A stretch of DNA of 64,000 nt from Phialophora verrucosa. Lineage: Eukaryota; Ascomycota; Eurotiomycetes; Chaetothyriales; Herpotrichiellaceae. Below, one piece after another: positions 63,591 through 64,000 of the stretch (within the stretch, counting starts at the first letter, position 1; every line of letters begins with the position of its first letter). Both the position numbers and the translations under genes were made by a program. The notes below the pieces were generated by a model. It did not search any database. It was not told where the DNA came from and worked only from the letters and a program-made list of their open reading frames with translations. Location of the stretch: positions 1,364,001-1,428,000 of the forward strand of contig MSED01000013.1 of the NCBI GenBank assembly GCA_002099365.1. The letters run 5' to 3'.

Positions 63591-64000
63591 ATGTCTACCG
63601 AAACACAAACAAAGGTAGGTCACCTCGTGTCGCGTAACCGCATCCGTAAGACTGACACTGCGCAGGAGAACAACTCCTTCGTCCTGCGCGGCGTCAAGGA
63701 TGTCCTCTTCGAAGACCGGCCCGTTCCCAAGGTCACAAGACCTCGCGACGTCCTCCTCCAAGTAAATTTCACAGGCATCTGCGGCTCCGATGTGCACTAC
63801 TGGCAGCATGGCAGAATCGGGCATTTCGTGGTCAAAGATCCTATGGTGCTGGGACATGAGTCCGCGGGGACAGTACTCGAGGTTGGATCGGATGTCAAGA
63901 GTTTAAAAAAGGGGGATCGCGTCGCCATGGAGCCAGGTATACCCTGCCGGCATTGTGTGCGATGTAAAGAAGGAAAATACAATCTTTGCCCAGATATGGC
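63591..64000 (+). CDS. Xylitol/sorbitol dehydrogenase-type zinc ADH, 3' end beyond the window
   Basis: Medium-chain dehydrogenase of the polyol group (xylitol to D-xylulose in the pentose catabolic route). Exon 1 is 63591-63614 (MSTETQTK), intron 63615-63665, exon 2 continues past the edge; about 120 residues visible. Motifs: FTGICGSDVHYWQHGRIG with the catalytic-zinc Cys, VLGHESAGTV with His and Glu, and the structural-zinc cysteines in CRHCVRCKEGKYNLCPDM. The YWQHGRIG context is typical of fungal xylitol dehydrogenases; L-arabinitol dehydrogenase is an alternative. Confidence 0.88.
   Translation, partial: MSTETQTKVGHLVSRNRIRKTDTAQENNSFVLRGVKDVLFEDRPVPKVTRPRDVLLQVNFTGICGSDVHYWQHGRIGHFVVKDPMVLGHESAGTVLEVGSDVKSLKKGDRVAMEPGIPCRHCVRCKEGKYNLCPDM

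Overview
The window is nuclear DNA of a filamentous ascomycete (Pezizomycotina). Genes carry short introns of about 45-130 nt with GTRNGT-type donors, CTAAC/CTGAC-like branch sites and YAG acceptors. It also holds two Zn2Cys6 regulators, a HET-domain gene, a Clr5-domain gene and a retroelement mutated in the RIP manner (repeat-induced point mutation). The gene mix would fit Eurotiomycetes or black-yeast relatives, but that is a guess. Most gene models below were rebuilt exon by exon. Where exon sums are given, the spliced frame closes exactly.

Left part (1-17 kb): a lipoxygenase cut by the left edge, a DUF2278 gene, an alpha/beta hydrolase, and an unusual trypsin-like protease with a coiled coil inserted in its catalytic domain. 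Then come two tandem relatives sharing a W-S-P-x-E/D motif (the first broken at an A9 run), a tRNA dihydrouridine synthase, a four-exon small secreted cysteine-rich protein, an MJ1316-domain gene, a 12-bp minisatellite and a decayed gene of unknown family.

Central part (18.5-42 kb): this looks like a catabolic gene cluster. It holds a Zn2Cys6 regulator, a cytochrome b5/FMN 2-hydroxyacid dehydrogenase, a cupin, an ABM-domain monooxygenase-like protein, an aldehyde dehydrogenase and a divergent ACS-family MFS transporter. Further right are a Dabb-fold protein, a homoserine-dehydrogenase-like/SAF oxidoreductase and an alpha/beta hydrolase. A 7,463-bp Ty3/gypsy chromodomain retrotransposon (28758-36220) with two 459-bp LTRs and a CTATC target duplication sits inside the last part of the transporter gene. 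The element and both flanks carry C-to-T/G-to-A changes, and in-frame TAG codons stand where Trp is expected in the transporter on each side. The cluster therefore looks physically split and without this transporter. A decayed DHA2 transporter relic lies at 39.9-40.2 kb.

Right part (42-64 kb): a Clr5-domain protein, a second aldehyde dehydrogenase with paired CreA-like sites, and a disordered repeat protein. An aldoxime dehydratase followed by a nitrilase suggests an aldoxime-nitrile-acid route. After these come SDHC, a second Zn2Cys6 regulator, a split tRNA-Arg(UCG)-like gene with an unpaired acceptor stem, a HET protein, a 2-oxoglutarate/Fe(II) oxygenase, a mitochondrial D-lactate dehydrogenase and the start of a xylitol/sorbitol-dehydrogenase-type gene cut by the right edge.
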